Of a stretch of DNA of 64,000 bases, positions 1 through 7,610 are shown one piece after another. The notes below the pieces were generated by a model, which did no database searches, had not been told where the DNA came from, and was given only the letters and a program-made list of their open reading frames with translations. The DNA is taken from assembly GCF_043099285.1 (NCBI RefSeq), contig NZ_CP170723.1, positions 310,001-374,000 on the forward strand, in the 5' to 3' direction. A program made the position numbers and the translations under genes. How positions within the stretch are numbered: the first letter of the stretch is position 1; each line of letters opens with the position of its first letter. Source of the stretch: Oryzobacter telluris (GTDB lineage: Bacteria; Actinomycetota; Actinomycetes; Actinomycetales; Dermatophilaceae).

Positions 1-697
1 CAAAGGACTTCGACAGCGTTCCGGTGACCACCACGTGCTCGGCCCCGGAGGCGCCAGCGGCAGCGACCAGCCCGCCACCGCGCGGGCCGACCACCCCCAG
101 CGCGTGGGCCTCGTCGATGACGAGGATGGCGCCCACCTCTGCGGAGAGGGCGATGAGGTCCTCGACCGGCGCGGCATCACCGAGGACGGAGTAGATCGAC
201 TCGGCGACGACGACCGCGCGGGGGAGGTCGCGCCGGCTCAGCAGCTCGGCGACGTGCTCGAGGTCGTTGTGGCGGGAGACCGAGACGGCCGCGCGGGAGA
301 GGCGGCAGCCGTCGATGAGGCTGGCGTGGGCGTGCTCGTCGCTGACGACGAGGGTGCCGGCGTCGGCGAGCGTGGTGAGGACGGCGAGGTTGGCCGCGTA
401 GCCGCTGGACAGGACGAGGGCCGACCGGGCGCCGGTGAGGGCGACGAGCGCGGCCTCGAGCTCGTCGTGGACGTCGAGCGTGCCGGTGACGAGGCGCGAG
501 GCGCCGGCCCCGGTGCCGTAGGTCTCGGCGGCGGCGACGGCGCCCGCGACGACCGCGGGGTGGGTGCGCAGGCCGAGGTAGTCGTTGCCCGCGAGGTCGA
601 GGCCGTCGCCGGACTTGGTCGTGGCGAGGCGTCGGGTGAGCCCGGCCTCCGCACGGGTCGCGGCGGCCTCGCGGATCCAGTCGAGGGGGCTCGTCAC
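1..697 (-). CDS. bioF: 8-amino-7-oxononanoate synthase, C-terminus cut by window edge
   Basis: PLP enzyme that condenses pimeloyl thioester with L-alanine to give 8-amino-7-oxononanoate (KAPA) in biotin synthesis. The first 232 codons are visible and the gene runs off the left edge. The N-terminal half carries the family signature LAGNDYLGL near residue 40. The last visible residues, VVTGTLSKSF, place the PLP-binding lysine at about residue 230, where the family has it. I chose the GTG at 697 because a CAGGAT -10-like box lies 7 bases upstream and the nearer ATG (717) is closed by an in-frame stop. The other biotin genes bioA and bioB lie 5-8 kb to the right on the same strand, separated by unrelated genes. 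Confidence 0.93.
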   Translation of the reverse strand, partial: MTSPLDWIREAAATRAEAGLTRRLATTKSGDGLDLAGNDYLGLRTHPAVVAGAVAAAETYGTGAGASRLVTGTLDVHDELEAALVALTGARSALVLSSGYAANLAVLTTLADAGTLVVSDEHAHASLIDGCRLSRAAVSVSRHNDLEHVAELLSRRDLPRAVVVAESIYSVLGDAAPVEDLIALSAEVGAILVIDEAHALGVVGPRGGGLVAAAGASGAEHVVVTGTLSKSF

Positions 698-704
698 GTC
701 GTCG

Positions 705-710
705 ATCCTG
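705..710 (-). promoter_or_regulatory. -10 box of leaderless bioF promoter
   Basis: CAGGAT on the minus strand, 7 bases before the bioF GTG, with no Shine-Dalgarno sequence between. The spacing matches leaderless actinobacterial transcripts. Inferred from position only. Confidence 0.45.
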
Positions 711-789
711 CCATGAGCGCCTCAGCCGGACGGCTGACATCTCGTCGGATCGGCTGAGCGCAGCCCGGCTGCGCGTCCACACTGTCCGC

Positions 790-1497
790 ATGACGGATCG
801 CCGTCGGCGTCCGCCCCGGGTGCCGCCCCCTGACCCGGCCGAGGCGGTCCTCGCGCGGGCGCTGCTGCGCGCCGAGGCGCGCGCCTCCGTGCTCCACCCG
901 CAGGGCGCCCGCTGGCTGCTCGTGCGGGCGGTGTTCCAGGTGGCGTCGGTCGTGCTCCTGGCGGCCTGGGCCGCCGGGCGGCTCGGATGGTGGGTGGGCC
1001 AGGACGGCTCGTCGCCCGTGCCGGTGCCCGTTGTCGTCCTCGTCGTGGCCGTGGCCTTCGCGCCCTTCTGGCCGCAGCTCGCCAAGGCCGTGCCCGTGCA
1101 CCGGCTGCCCACGCGTGCCCGGCTGCGCTCCCCCTGGGTCGGGGCCGTGCTCCACGGCAGCGACCACCGGGTCAAGGCCGCCCAGTGGCCCGACGAGAAC
1201 CACGACTTCGCCGTCCTCGCCGTCGCGGCGCGGACCAGCGCGATCGACCGCGCCTGGCTCTTCGACCGGGCCCGCGTCTCGCCGGCCCAGGGGACCGACA
1301 GCCTCGCTGCCCTCGAGGCCCGCGGGCTCGTGGAGGGCGGTGGCCGGTGGCTCGGCTCGTCGCGCCTGTCGGTGCCCGTCCACGTCACCCGGGCCGGGCG
1401 TCGCTTCCTCGCCGAGGAGCGGCGCCGCCTCCAGGAGGTGGCCGCGCGCCCGGACCCTGCGGCGTCATCCGAGGAAGCCGACAGCGACAGTTTGTGA
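790..1497 (+). CDS. membrane-anchored protein with C-terminal winged-helix-like domain
   Basis: No named family is recognised. The 235-residue protein has an Arg/Pro-rich N-terminus, two hydrophobic segments (about residues 40-60 and 75-95), then a soluble domain. Its last 100 residues (AQW..., FAVLAVAA, LAALEARGLVEGG, VTRAGRRFLAEE) read like a small winged-helix: helices, a recognition-helix-like stretch, then a wing ending in a VT.AG..L motif typical of PadR/MarR/TrmB-type regulators. The same arrangement occurs in the protein at 4348-5067, so the two look paralogous. The ATG at 790 lies 6 bases after CACACT, consistent with a leaderless transcript divergent from bioF. A membrane-tethered regulator is an inference. 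Confidence 0.6.
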   Translation: MTDRRRRPPRVPPPDPAEAVLARALLRAEARASVLHPQGARWLLVRAVFQVASVVLLAAWAAGRLGWWVGQDGSSPVPVPVVVLVVAVAFAPFWPQLAKAVPVHRLPTRARLRSPWVGAVLHGSDHRVKAAQWPDENHDFAVLAVAARTSAIDRAWLFDRARVSPAQGTDSLAALEARGLVEGGGRWLGSSRLSVPVHVTRAGRRFLAEERRRLQEVAARPDPAASSEEADSDSL

Positions 1498-1574
1498 CAA
1501 CTGCTTGACACAAGTCGGGAGGCGGCGGCATCCTCTGACTTGTACCAGTCAGTCGACACAACCTGGGGGTTGTC

Positions 1575-2525
1575 ATGCGGGTCCTCGTCCTCGCCCTTCC
1601 GATCGGGCTCCTCGGGCTCGTCGTCTCGATGCTGCGCCGGGTCGTCATCACGGTGGGGCTCAACGAGCACGCCGGGGCCGTCGCCATCGCCCGGCACACC
1701 CGCGGATGGCGGGTGGTCGGCCTCGTCCTCGGGGTCGTGGTCGCGGGGCTGCTGTTCTCGCTCGGTGAGCGGGTCGACGCGCTCGGCCGGCTCACGGCGC
1801 TGGCGCCCGTCGCGCTGGGGGCGGGCATCCTCCTCGGCACGATCGTCGGCGAGCTGACCGCGCGGCCGCCCGTCGGCATCCGGCGCTCGGCCGTGATGGA
1901 GCGCCGCAGCCTGGGCGCGCTCGTCCCGCGGGGGCGGGCGGTCGTCCTCGGGGTGGGGTCGGCGCTGCTGGCCGGCACGCTCGGCATCGGGGCGGCGTGG
2001 GGGTCGCCCGACGACCTGGGTCGCGCGGGGCGCTCGTACGCGCGGACCTGCGAGGTCGTCCTCCCCGACCTCGGGCGCACGACGATGGGCAGCGCGCACG
2101 GTCCGTGGCCGGGGTCGTTCTACGCGGTCCCGCTGGCGGTGGCCTTCGTCGTCCTCGCGGTGCTGGTGGCCGTGGCCCTGCGGGCGGTCGTGGCGCGGCC
2201 GCGGCCCGAGCTCGACAGCCACGGTCTCGACACCACGCTGCGCCGCTGGTCGGTGGGCAACGTCCTCACCGCAGCGACGGTCACCGTGCTGGGGACGCTC
2301 GGGCCGGTCTCCGGGCTGGTCCTGTCGGCCCTGATGGCCAACACCTGCCCCGGGACGGGGGTCGAGACGGCGGTCGCGTGGGTGGCCGCGGTCGTGTCGC
2401 CGGTCGCCACGGGTGCCTCCCTGGGCCTGCTGGCCGGCCTCTTCCTCACCCCGACGATCAAGGTCGACGACCTGCCGCGGCCCCTGCCCGGCGACGCGAC
2501 CCCCGTCGGCGCCCCGGTCCGATGA
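1575..2525 (+). CDS. multi-pass membrane protein paired with a GntR regulator
   Basis: Hypothetical 316-residue integral membrane protein with about six to seven hydrophobic segments (near residues 1-18, 45-65, 75-95, 130-150, 195-220, 240-265, 275-300). No catalytic or transport signature is evident. Its stop codon overlaps the ATG of the following GntR/YtrA-type regulator by 4 bases, so the two are translationally coupled. YtrA-type regulators usually control the membrane transporter or stress protein encoded beside them, so this protein is the likely target of that regulator. The upstream gap (1498-1574) contains TTGACA at 1504, a reasonable -35 element. Confidence 0.6.
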   Translation: MRVLVLALPIGLLGLVVSMLRRVVITVGLNEHAGAVAIARHTRGWRVVGLVLGVVVAGLLFSLGERVDALGRLTALAPVALGAGILLGTIVGELTARPPVGIRRSAVMERRSLGALVPRGRAVVLGVGSALLAGTLGIGAAWGSPDDLGRAGRSYARTCEVVLPDLGRTTMGSAHGPWPGSFYAVPLAVAFVVLAVLVAVALRAVVARPRPELDSHGLDTTLRRWSVGNVLTAATVTVLGTLGPVSGLVLSALMANTCPGTGVETAVAWVAAVVSPVATGASLGLLAGLFLTPTIKVDDLPRPLPGDATPVGAPVR

Positions 2526-2896
2526 CGCTGTCCACCGTCACGGTCGACGTCCTCGACCCCACGCCCCCCTATGAGCAGCTGCGCCGCCAGCTCGCCGACC
2601 TCATCGGCAGCGGGGTGCTCGGCGCGGGCGACCGGCTGCCCCCCGTGCGGCAGCTCGCGGCCGACCTCGGGCTCGCCGCCGGCACCGTGGCCCGGACCTA
2701 CCGCGAGCTCGAGGCCGCGGGGTACGTGCGGTCGCGGCGCGGTGGCGGCACGCGGGTGGCGCCGTCGCCGCCCGCTGCGGCGACTCCCGTGCTGGCGCTG
2801 GAGGACGCGGCGGCGGCGTACCTCGAGCGGGCGCGGATGCTCGGGATCCCGCGGGACGACGCCGTGGACGTGCTCCGGCGGGTCGCCGGGCGCTGA
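2522..2896 (+). CDS. GntR-family transcriptional regulator, YtrA subfamily
   Basis: Short 124-residue regulator. Residues 14-80 form the GntR winged helix: PPYEQLRRQLADLI, DRLPPVRQLAADLGLAAGTVARTYRELEAAGYV and the wing RRGGGTRV. Instead of a large ligand-binding domain there is only a helical tail of about 40 residues (ALEDAAAAYLERARMLG), the hallmark of the YtrA subfamily, which dimerises through that tail. ATGA overlap with the preceding membrane-protein gene indicates one operon and a local, probably autoregulatory role. The effector is unknown. Confidence 0.88.
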   Translation: MTLSTVTVDVLDPTPPYEQLRRQLADLIGSGVLGAGDRLPPVRQLAADLGLAAGTVARTYRELEAAGYVRSRRGGGTRVAPSPPAAATPVLALEDAAAAYLERARMLGIPRDDAVDVLRRVAGR

Positions 2897-2914
2897 TCCG
2901 TCCGGGGGCGGGTC

Positions 2915-2920
2915 TAGCCT
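2915..2920 (+). promoter_or_regulatory. -10 box of leaderless promoter for the gene at 2928
   Basis: TAGCCT followed by 7 bases and then GTG at 2928, with no ribosome-binding site. This promoter position decides the start chosen for the downstream gene. Confidence 0.5.
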
Positions 2921-2927
2921 CGATCGG

Positions 2928-3863
2928 GTGACCTCGGTGCGCTCGCTTCCTCCCGTGGCCCTGCCGTCGGTGGCGGGGTCCGCGGTGGTCGTCGCGGCGC
3001 CCGGTCCGGGAGCGGGGAGCTGGGCCGGGGCGCCGAGTGCGGTGCTGGTCGACGGGGTGTTCTGGCTGGCCCACCGGGTGCGGCGTCCTCTCGACGAGGG
3101 GCGCGGGGTCGCAGTCGTGGTGTCGCGGTCCTCCGACGGGGTGCGGTTCGAGGAGGTGGCGTCGGTGGGGCGCGAGGCGTTCGGGGCGGCGTCGCTCGAG
3201 CGGCCGGCGCTGGTTGCCCTTCCCGGCGGGGGCTGGCGGCTCTACCTCAGCTGTGCGACGCCGGGCTCGCGGCACTGGTGGGTGGAGGCGCTGGATGCCG
3301 AGGCGCCGGGTGCGCTGGCCTCGGGGCGGCGCGCGGTCGTCCTCCCCGGCGGACCCGACGTCGGGGTCAAGGACCCGGTGGTCGTCATCGGGGATGACGG
3401 CACGTGGCACCTCTGGCTGTGCTGCCACCCGCTCGACGTCCCCGGCCACGAGGACCGGATGACGACCCGCCACCTCACCAGCGCCGACGGCCTCACCTGG
3501 GCCGATGCCGGCGAGGTGCTGGCCGGGACGCCGGGCACGTGGGACGCCCGCGGCGCCCGGGTGACCGCGGTGGTGTCGACCGACCCGCTCGTCGTCCTCT
3601 ACGACGGTCGCCCCACCGCCGACGACAACTGGTTCGAGCGCACGGGGGTGGCGCGAGGGGTGGGCGGCGGCGGTGTGGCCGCGCGGCTCGTCGCCGACCC
3701 CGACGGACCCGCCGCCCGCTCGCCCGAGGGTGACGGCGCCCTCCGCTACGCCTGTGCCGTGCCGCTGCCCGACGGCTCCACCCGCTGGTACGCCGAGGCC
3801 GCGCGCACCGACGGCTCCCACGACCTCATCACCTCGGTCTCGCCCGCCCCGGGCCAGGCCTGA
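2928..3863 (+). CDS. beta-propeller (glycosyl-hydrolase-43/62-like) protein, hypothetical
   Basis: A 311-residue soluble protein with no signal peptide. The repeated pattern of short strands with WxxH, GG.WRLYLS, DPVVV..DGTWHLWLCC, SADGLTW and LVVLYDGR resembles the blades of five-bladed propeller glycosidases (GH43, GH32, GH130 clans). The DP and DGTW motifs at the start of blades are typical of that fold. I could not assign the catalytic acids, so activity is unproven. GTG at 2928 is favoured by the TAGCCT box 7 bases upstream; longer in-frame extensions would overlap the GntR gene. It is followed by a split-barrel flavoprotein gene after 26 bases. Confidence 0.6.
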   Translation: MTSVRSLPPVALPSVAGSAVVVAAPGPGAGSWAGAPSAVLVDGVFWLAHRVRRPLDEGRGVAVVVSRSSDGVRFEEVASVGREAFGAASLERPALVALPGGGWRLYLSCATPGSRHWWVEALDAEAPGALASGRRAVVLPGGPDVGVKDPVVVIGDDGTWHLWLCCHPLDVPGHEDRMTTRHLTSADGLTWADAGEVLAGTPGTWDARGARVTAVVSTDPLVVLYDGRPTADDNWFERTGVARGVGGGGVAARLVADPDGPAARSPEGDGALRYACAVPLPDGSTRWYAEAARTDGSHDLITSVSPAPGQA

Positions 3864-3889
3864 CCACCCGATCCGTCCCAGGAGGACCC

Positions 3890-4306
3890 ATGCCCAAGGC
3901 ACCGCTGCCCGACCACGTCGCCGAGCTGTTCCGCCGGCCCAACCCCGCGGTCGTCGCCGTGCTGATGCCGAGTGGCGCCCCGATGTCGGTGGCCACCTGG
4001 TACCTCGTCGAGGACGACGGCACGGTGCTGCTCAACATGGACGCCTCTCGCGCCCGCCTCGAGTGGATGCGCGACAAGCCCGAGGTCGCCCTCACCGCGC
4101 TCAAGGAGGGCGAGTGGTACACCCACGTGTCGGTGCGCGGGCGCGTGGTGCGGTGGGAGGACGACGTCGAGAAGGGGCTGGCCGACATCGACCGGCTGTC
4201 CAACCACTACGGCGGGCGCGACTACCCGGTGCGCGACCGGGCGCGGGTCAGCTGCTGGGTCGAGGTCACGCACTGGCACGGCTGGGGCGAGGCCAAGGCC
4301 GAGTGA
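3890..4306 (+). CDS. pyridoxamine 5'-phosphate oxidase-like split-barrel protein, probably F420/FMN-dependent
   Basis: A 138-residue protein of the PNPOx-like split-barrel fold. The sequence NPAVVAVLMPSGAPMSVATWYLVEDDGTVLLNMDASRARLEWM is the standard strand order of the small actinobacterial FDOR-B type proteins, with the conserved TWYLVEDDG and NMD..R.R elements that hold the cofactor phosphate. Members reduce or oxidise small substrates with F420H2 or flavin; the substrate here cannot be told. A good ribosome-binding site (AGGAGG, 3880-3885) precedes the ATG. Confidence 0.8.
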   Translation: MPKAPLPDHVAELFRRPNPAVVAVLMPSGAPMSVATWYLVEDDGTVLLNMDASRARLEWMRDKPEVALTALKEGEWYTHVSVRGRVVRWEDDVEKGLADIDRLSNHYGGRDYPVRDRARVSCWVEVTHWHGWGEAKAE

Positions 4307-4334
4307 CCGGGTGACGCGCGTCGTGCTCGGTGGC

Positions 4335-4340
4335 CATACT
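4335..4340 (+). promoter_or_regulatory. -10 box of leaderless promoter
   Basis: CATACT with 7 bases to the ATG at 4348. It favours that ATG over the in-frame GTG at 4330, which would overlap the box. Confidence 0.5.
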
Positions 4341-4347
4341 TCGTCGC

Positions 4348-5067
4348 ATGGATGACGGGGTGGCGGCGCGGGTCGACGTGCCGGGGGTGACCGGCGCCGA
4401 TGACGTGGGCCCGGTCCGGGCGGCGCTCGCGGCCGTGCCGCTGATCGACGTCCGAGGCCGGCCGTGGACGGCGGCGCAGTGGTTCGCCGGGGCTGTGGGG
4501 TGCGCTCTCGGGGCCGTGCTGCGGCAGGTCCTACCCGAGGGACTGGCCCTGGCCGCGTTCGCCGTGACGATCGTCGTGATGGTGGCCGGGCGGAGGGCGA
4601 ACTCGACACGGAAGCCTGTCGGTGAGCGGGCTCGGACCGCCCTGCGGGTGCTCTTCGTGGTGTGGGCGCTGGTCGTCGGGCTGTTCGTGGGTGCCGCGTT
4701 CTCGGCGTTCGTGGGCCTCGTCATCGCCTGCGTCGTGGCCGCGGCCGGAGCGCGTGAGGTGGGCACGTGGCGTGCGGCTCTGGTGGCTCCCGCGCTGGAG
4801 TGGCCCTCGGGTTCCGAGGCGTTGGCGGTGCTGGCCGTCGTCGAGGACGCGCGGCGGGTCGGCGTGCACGCCGACTGGATCCCGCGGCTGACGGGGTTAT
4901 CCGGTGCGCGCGCGCAGGCCGGCCTCGACCGGCTCGGCGCCGACGGGCTGGTCGTCAGGGGCGCGACCACCAGCTTCTTCCGCGACCGTCCCGTGCTGGT
5001 GACCGCGCAGGGCCAGGCGCGCCTCGCCGAGTGGCGCAGCGCGCTGGACGCCGAGCCGCCGGCCTGA
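4348..5067 (+). CDS. membrane-anchored protein with C-terminal winged-helix-like domain (paralogue of 790-1497)
   Basis: Unrecognised 239-residue protein with three to four hydrophobic segments (about residues 45-60, 65-85, 100-140) and a cytoplasmic C-terminal half. The C-terminus (EALAVLAVVEDARRVGVHADWIPRLTGLSGARAQAGLDRLGADGLVV, then PVLVTAQGQARL) follows the same helix-helix-recognition-helix-wing plan as the protein at 790-1497, including the AVLAV opening and the VT.xG..L end. The two are probably paralogues that place a DNA- or protein-binding winged helix at the membrane. The gene converges on bioA with only 29 bases between the stops. Confidence 0.55.
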   Translation: MDDGVAARVDVPGVTGADDVGPVRAALAAVPLIDVRGRPWTAAQWFAGAVGCALGAVLRQVLPEGLALAAFAVTIVVMVAGRRANSTRKPVGERARTALRVLFVVWALVVGLFVGAAFSAFVGLVIACVVAAAGAREVGTWRAALVAPALEWPSGSEALAVLAVVEDARRVGVHADWIPRLTGLSGARAQAGLDRLGADGLVVRGATTSFFRDRPVLVTAQGQARLAEWRSALDAEPPA

Positions 5068-5079
5068 CCCTTTCGGGTC
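5066..5079. terminator. short hairpin between convergent genes
   Basis: GACCC, loop TTTC, GGGTC, overlapping the stop codon of the upstream gene. Only 5 base pairs and no T-run, so this is at best a weak bidirectional terminator. Confidence 0.3.
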
Positions 5080-5096
5080 GGCTCGGGGGCGGCGGG

Positions 5097-6428
5097 TCAG
5101 CCGTGGACGTCCTCCACGGCGCCGACGAGCGCGCCGGTGACGGTGGCGAGGTCGGCATCCGACGTGACGTAGGGCGGCATCGTGTACACGAGGTTGCGGA
5201 ACGGCCGCACCCACACGCCCCGCGCGATGGCGGCCGCGGTCACCTCGGCGACGCGCACCGGCTCCCTCAGCTCGATGACGCCGACCGCGCCGAGCGTGCG
5301 GACCTCGGCCACCGAGTCGAGCTGCGCCGCGGCAGCGAGTCCCTCGCGCAGCCCGCGCTCGATGCGGGCGACCTCGGCCGGGGTGTCGCGGGAGGCGAGG
5401 AGGTCGAGGTTGGCGCTCGCGACCGCGCAGGCCAGCGGGTTGCCCATGAACGTCGGGCCGTGCATGAGGCCGCCCGCCTCGCCGCGGCTGACGCCCTCGG
5501 CGACCTCGCGGGTGCACAGGACGGCGGCGAGGGTGAGGTAGCCGCCGGTCAGCGCCTTGCCGACGGTGAGGATGTCGGGGGTCGAGTCGAGCCGGTCGCC
5601 CGCCCAGAGGGGTCCGGTGCGGTGGAAGCCGGTCGCGATCTCGTCGTGGATGACGAGGGCGCCGTGCTCGTGGGCGAGGTCGTGGAGGACGGCGAGCGCG
5701 TGCGGCGACCAGACGTGCATCCCGCCGGCGCCCTGGAGGACGGGCTCGACGATGACGGCGGCGAGGTCGTCGGCGTGGGCCTGGAAGAGCTCGCGGGTGG
5801 CGGCGGCCCAGGCGGCGAGCTCGGGGTCGTCGGCCTCGCGGTCGATCCCGGCAGGCGGGCGTGGCGCGAAGACGTGCTGCGGCAGGACGCCGCGGAAGAG
5901 GTGGTGCATGCCGCCGTCGGGGTCGGTGACCGACATCGGGTTGAACGTGTCCCCGTGGTACCCACCGCGCACGGTGAAGAACCGGGTCCGGCGGCGGCCG
6001 GCGGCGATGTGCCACTGGAGCGCCATCTTCATCGCGACCTCGACCGACACCGAGCCCGAGTCGGCGAGGAAGACGTGCTCGAGGCCGTCGGGGGCGAGGT
6101 CGAGCAGGCGGCGGGATAGCCCGACGGCGGGCTCGTGGGTGAGGCCACCGAACATCACGTGCGACATGCGGTCGAGCTGGTCGCGGGCCGCGGCATCGAG
6201 CTCGGGGACGCGGTAGCCGTGCAGGGCGCACCACCACGAGCTCATCGCGTCGACGACCTCGCGGGCGGTGCCGTCACGGTCGCGCAGCCGCAGGCGCACT
6301 CCCTCGGCCGAGTCCACGACGTAGTGATCCTGCGGGGCGAGGGCCGACGAGTACGGGTGCCACACGTGCGCGCGGTCGAACGCGAGCAGCGCCTCGTGGG
6401 CGGCGGGGTCGTGCGCGTCGGGGCTCAT
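5097..6428 (-). CDS. bioA: adenosylmethionine-8-amino-7-oxononanoate aminotransferase
   Basis: PLP class-III aminotransferase that converts KAPA to DAPA with S-adenosylmethionine as amino donor, the step after BioF. It has 443 residues, the usual length. It shows the BioA hallmarks WHPYSSA (residues 23-29), MSSWWCALHGYRVP (62-75), GGYHGDTF (155-162), HDEIATGF (261-268) and the PLP lysine in TVGKALTGGY at about residue 291. I chose the ATG at 6428 because CACAAT lies 8 bases upstream. An upstream in-frame start at 6530 would fall in a 44-bp palindrome and add a spurious repeat-encoded N-terminus. Confidence 0.95.
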   Translation of the reverse strand: MSPDAHDPAAHEALLAFDRAHVWHPYSSALAPQDHYVVDSAEGVRLRLRDRDGTAREVVDAMSSWWCALHGYRVPELDAAARDQLDRMSHVMFGGLTHEPAVGLSRRLLDLAPDGLEHVFLADSGSVSVEVAMKMALQWHIAAGRRRTRFFTVRGGYHGDTFNPMSVTDPDGGMHHLFRGVLPQHVFAPRPPAGIDREADDPELAAWAAATRELFQAHADDLAAVIVEPVLQGAGGMHVWSPHALAVLHDLAHEHGALVIHDEIATGFHRTGPLWAGDRLDSTPDILTVGKALTGGYLTLAAVLCTREVAEGVSRGEAGGLMHGPTFMGNPLACAVASANLDLLASRDTPAEVARIERGLREGLAAAAQLDSVAEVRTLGAVGVIELREPVRVAEVTAAAIARGVWVRPFRNLVYTMPPYVTSDADLATVTGALVGAVEDVHG

Positions 6429-6490
6429 CGCCGCCCATTGTGCCGATGCCGCGGCCGGCGCCGCCGGAGGGTCCGTCCCCACCAACCGCG

Positions 6491-6534
6491 GTGAGTGCGG
6501 AAGTGGTCGCCGGGGCGACCACTTCCGCACTCAC
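6491..6534. repeat. 44-bp palindrome, family A copy 1
   Basis: Perfect 20-bp arms (GTGAGTGCGGAAGTGGTCGC and its complement) around a 4-base centre. It lies between bioA and the flavin reductase gene, both on the minus strand. No T-run follows on either strand. This is the most symmetric copy of the family. Confidence 0.95.
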
Positions 6535-6553
6535 GGCGGGGAGGAACGGAGGG

Positions 6554-7108
6554 TCAGGCGGCGGAGGAGGCGGTGGTGACCTCGCCGGCCAGGCGCGCGA
6601 CGAGGGTGCGCAGCTCGGCGTCGAGCGCGGCGTCGGTGAGGCGGCCGTCCTCGAAGGCCTGGAACGACGAGCCGATGCCGAAGGTGTCCTCGATGACGAC
6701 CGCGCCGGCCACGCGCAGGACCTTGACGCCGTCCTCGCGGGCCCACTTCGCGGCGTTGGGCGAACCGCTGGCGCCGACGACGGCCGCGGGCTTGCCGGCG
6801 ATGGATGCGGCGCCGCGCGGGCGGGAGGCCCAGTCGACGGCGTTCTTCACGGCGCTCGGGAGGGAGCCGTTGTACTCGGGGGTGACGAGGAGGACGGCGT
6901 CGGCGTCGGCGACGGCCTCGCGCAGGTCGCGGGCGACCTGGGGCAGTACGTCGTCGTGGTCGAGCTCCTCGGAGTAGTGCGGGAGCTCGGCGAGGCGCTC
7001 GAAGACGGTCGCGTCGACGCCGGCGGGGAGGTGGGCGACGGCGGCGTCGGCGAGGAGGCGGTTGGTGGAGCCGGCGCGCAGGCTGCCGACGAGGACGAGG
7101 ACGTTCAC
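6554..7108 (-). CDS. NADPH-dependent FMN reductase family protein
   Basis: A 184-residue flavodoxin-fold reductase. GSLRAGSTNRLL (residues 8-19) binds the FMN phosphate and TPEYNGSLPSAVKNAVDW (about 76-93) is the diagnostic PEYNxSxPxxLKNAIDW signature of the NADPH-dependent FMN reductase / quinone reductase family. The probable role is reduction of flavin or quinones with NAD(P)H, in oxidative-stress defence. It stands alone between palindromic elements, with an inverted repeat (7164-7179) just upstream that may be an operator. Confidence 0.9.
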   Translation of the reverse strand: MNVLVLVGSLRAGSTNRLLADAAVAHLPAGVDATVFERLAELPHYSEELDHDDVLPQVARDLREAVADADAVLLVTPEYNGSLPSAVKNAVDWASRPRGAASIAGKPAAVVGASGSPNAAKWAREDGVKVLRVAGAVVIEDTFGIGSSFQAFEDGRLTDAALDAELRTLVARLAGEVTTASSAA

Positions 7109-7163
7109 GGTGGTCTCCCGGTGGGGTGGCGGATCGGTGCAGGACGATCAACGCTGATCGGAA

Positions 7164-7179
7164 AGTTGAACCGTCAACT
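7164..7179. promoter_or_regulatory. inverted repeat upstream of FMN reductase gene
   Basis: AGTTGA, 4 bases, TCAACT: a perfect 6-bp inverted repeat about 55 bases upstream of the start. It contains TTGACG on the minus strand, which could be the -35 element, so a repressor bound here would block transcription. The regulator is unknown. Confidence 0.4.
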
Positions 7180-7238
7180 ACCGTGCCACATTCCCGCGGG
7201 ACTCGCCAATCGCCGCCGACCCCGCGACCTCATCCGCC

Positions 7239-7282
7239 GTGAGTGCTCAGCTGGTTGCCAGGGCGACCACTTCCGCACTCAC
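7239..7282. repeat. 44-bp palindrome, family A copy 2 (pair with copy 3)
   Basis: The right arm matches the family consensus. The left arm carries a changed inner block (GCTCAGCTGG in place of GCGGAAGTGG), which leaves an internal bulge. Its centre (GTTGCC AG GGCGAC) is shared with copy 3, 62 bases away. Confidence 0.9.
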
Positions 7283-7300
7283 CGCGAAGAAGCCCTGGCG

Positions 7301-7344
7301 GTGAGTGCTCAGGTGGTTGCCAGGGCGACCACTTCCGCACTCGC
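7301..7344. repeat. 44-bp palindrome, family A copy 3 (pair with copy 2)
   Basis: Same orientation and same altered left arm (GCTCAGGTGG) and centre as copy 2. It lies 18 bases upstream of the bsaP stop codon, on the downstream side of the bioB-bsaP operon. Confidence 0.9.
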
Positions 7345-7361
7345 CGCGAGAAAGGCAGCGG

Positions 7362-7604
7362 CTAGGACCAGGTGGAGTGCTCGACGGTGCCGTGCTGGAC
7401 GCACGTCGCCGTCCACGTCCCCGGCGTGACCTGCACCTTCATCCGGCGGCGGCAGTGCGCGCAGAACCGCGGTGGCTCCAGCTCGGAACGCCGCGCACAC
7501 CGCGCGTGGTCACCCGACGCCACGGCCTCCCCGCACTGCCCGCACCACTCACCCGGCGCGGAGGACCGGGGCACCGGCCCGGGCGACGAGTCCACGAAGA
7601 TCAC
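7362..7604 (-). CDS. bsaP: biotin synthase auxiliary protein
   Basis: An 80-residue Cys/His-rich protein directly after bioB (6-base gap). The N-terminal half has CGQCGEAVASGDHARCARR and the C-terminal half PPRFCAHCRRRMKVQV, then GTWTATCVQHG. This is the conserved actinobacterial small protein always encoded beside bioB, named BsaP and reported to be needed for full biotin synthase activity, probably through its iron-sulfur cluster. The start is GTG at 7604. Function is inferred from family pattern and neighbourhood. Confidence 0.85.
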   Translation of the reverse strand: MIFVDSSPGPVPRSSAPGEWCGQCGEAVASGDHARCARRSELEPPRFCAHCRRRMKVQVTPGTWTATCVQHGTVEHSTWS

Positions 7605-7610
7605 CGCGGG

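Noticed and set aside
4330..4347. Upstream GTG start (4330) for the membrane winged-helix gene
   Set aside because: It overlaps the CATACT box that fits a leaderless start at the ATG 4348.
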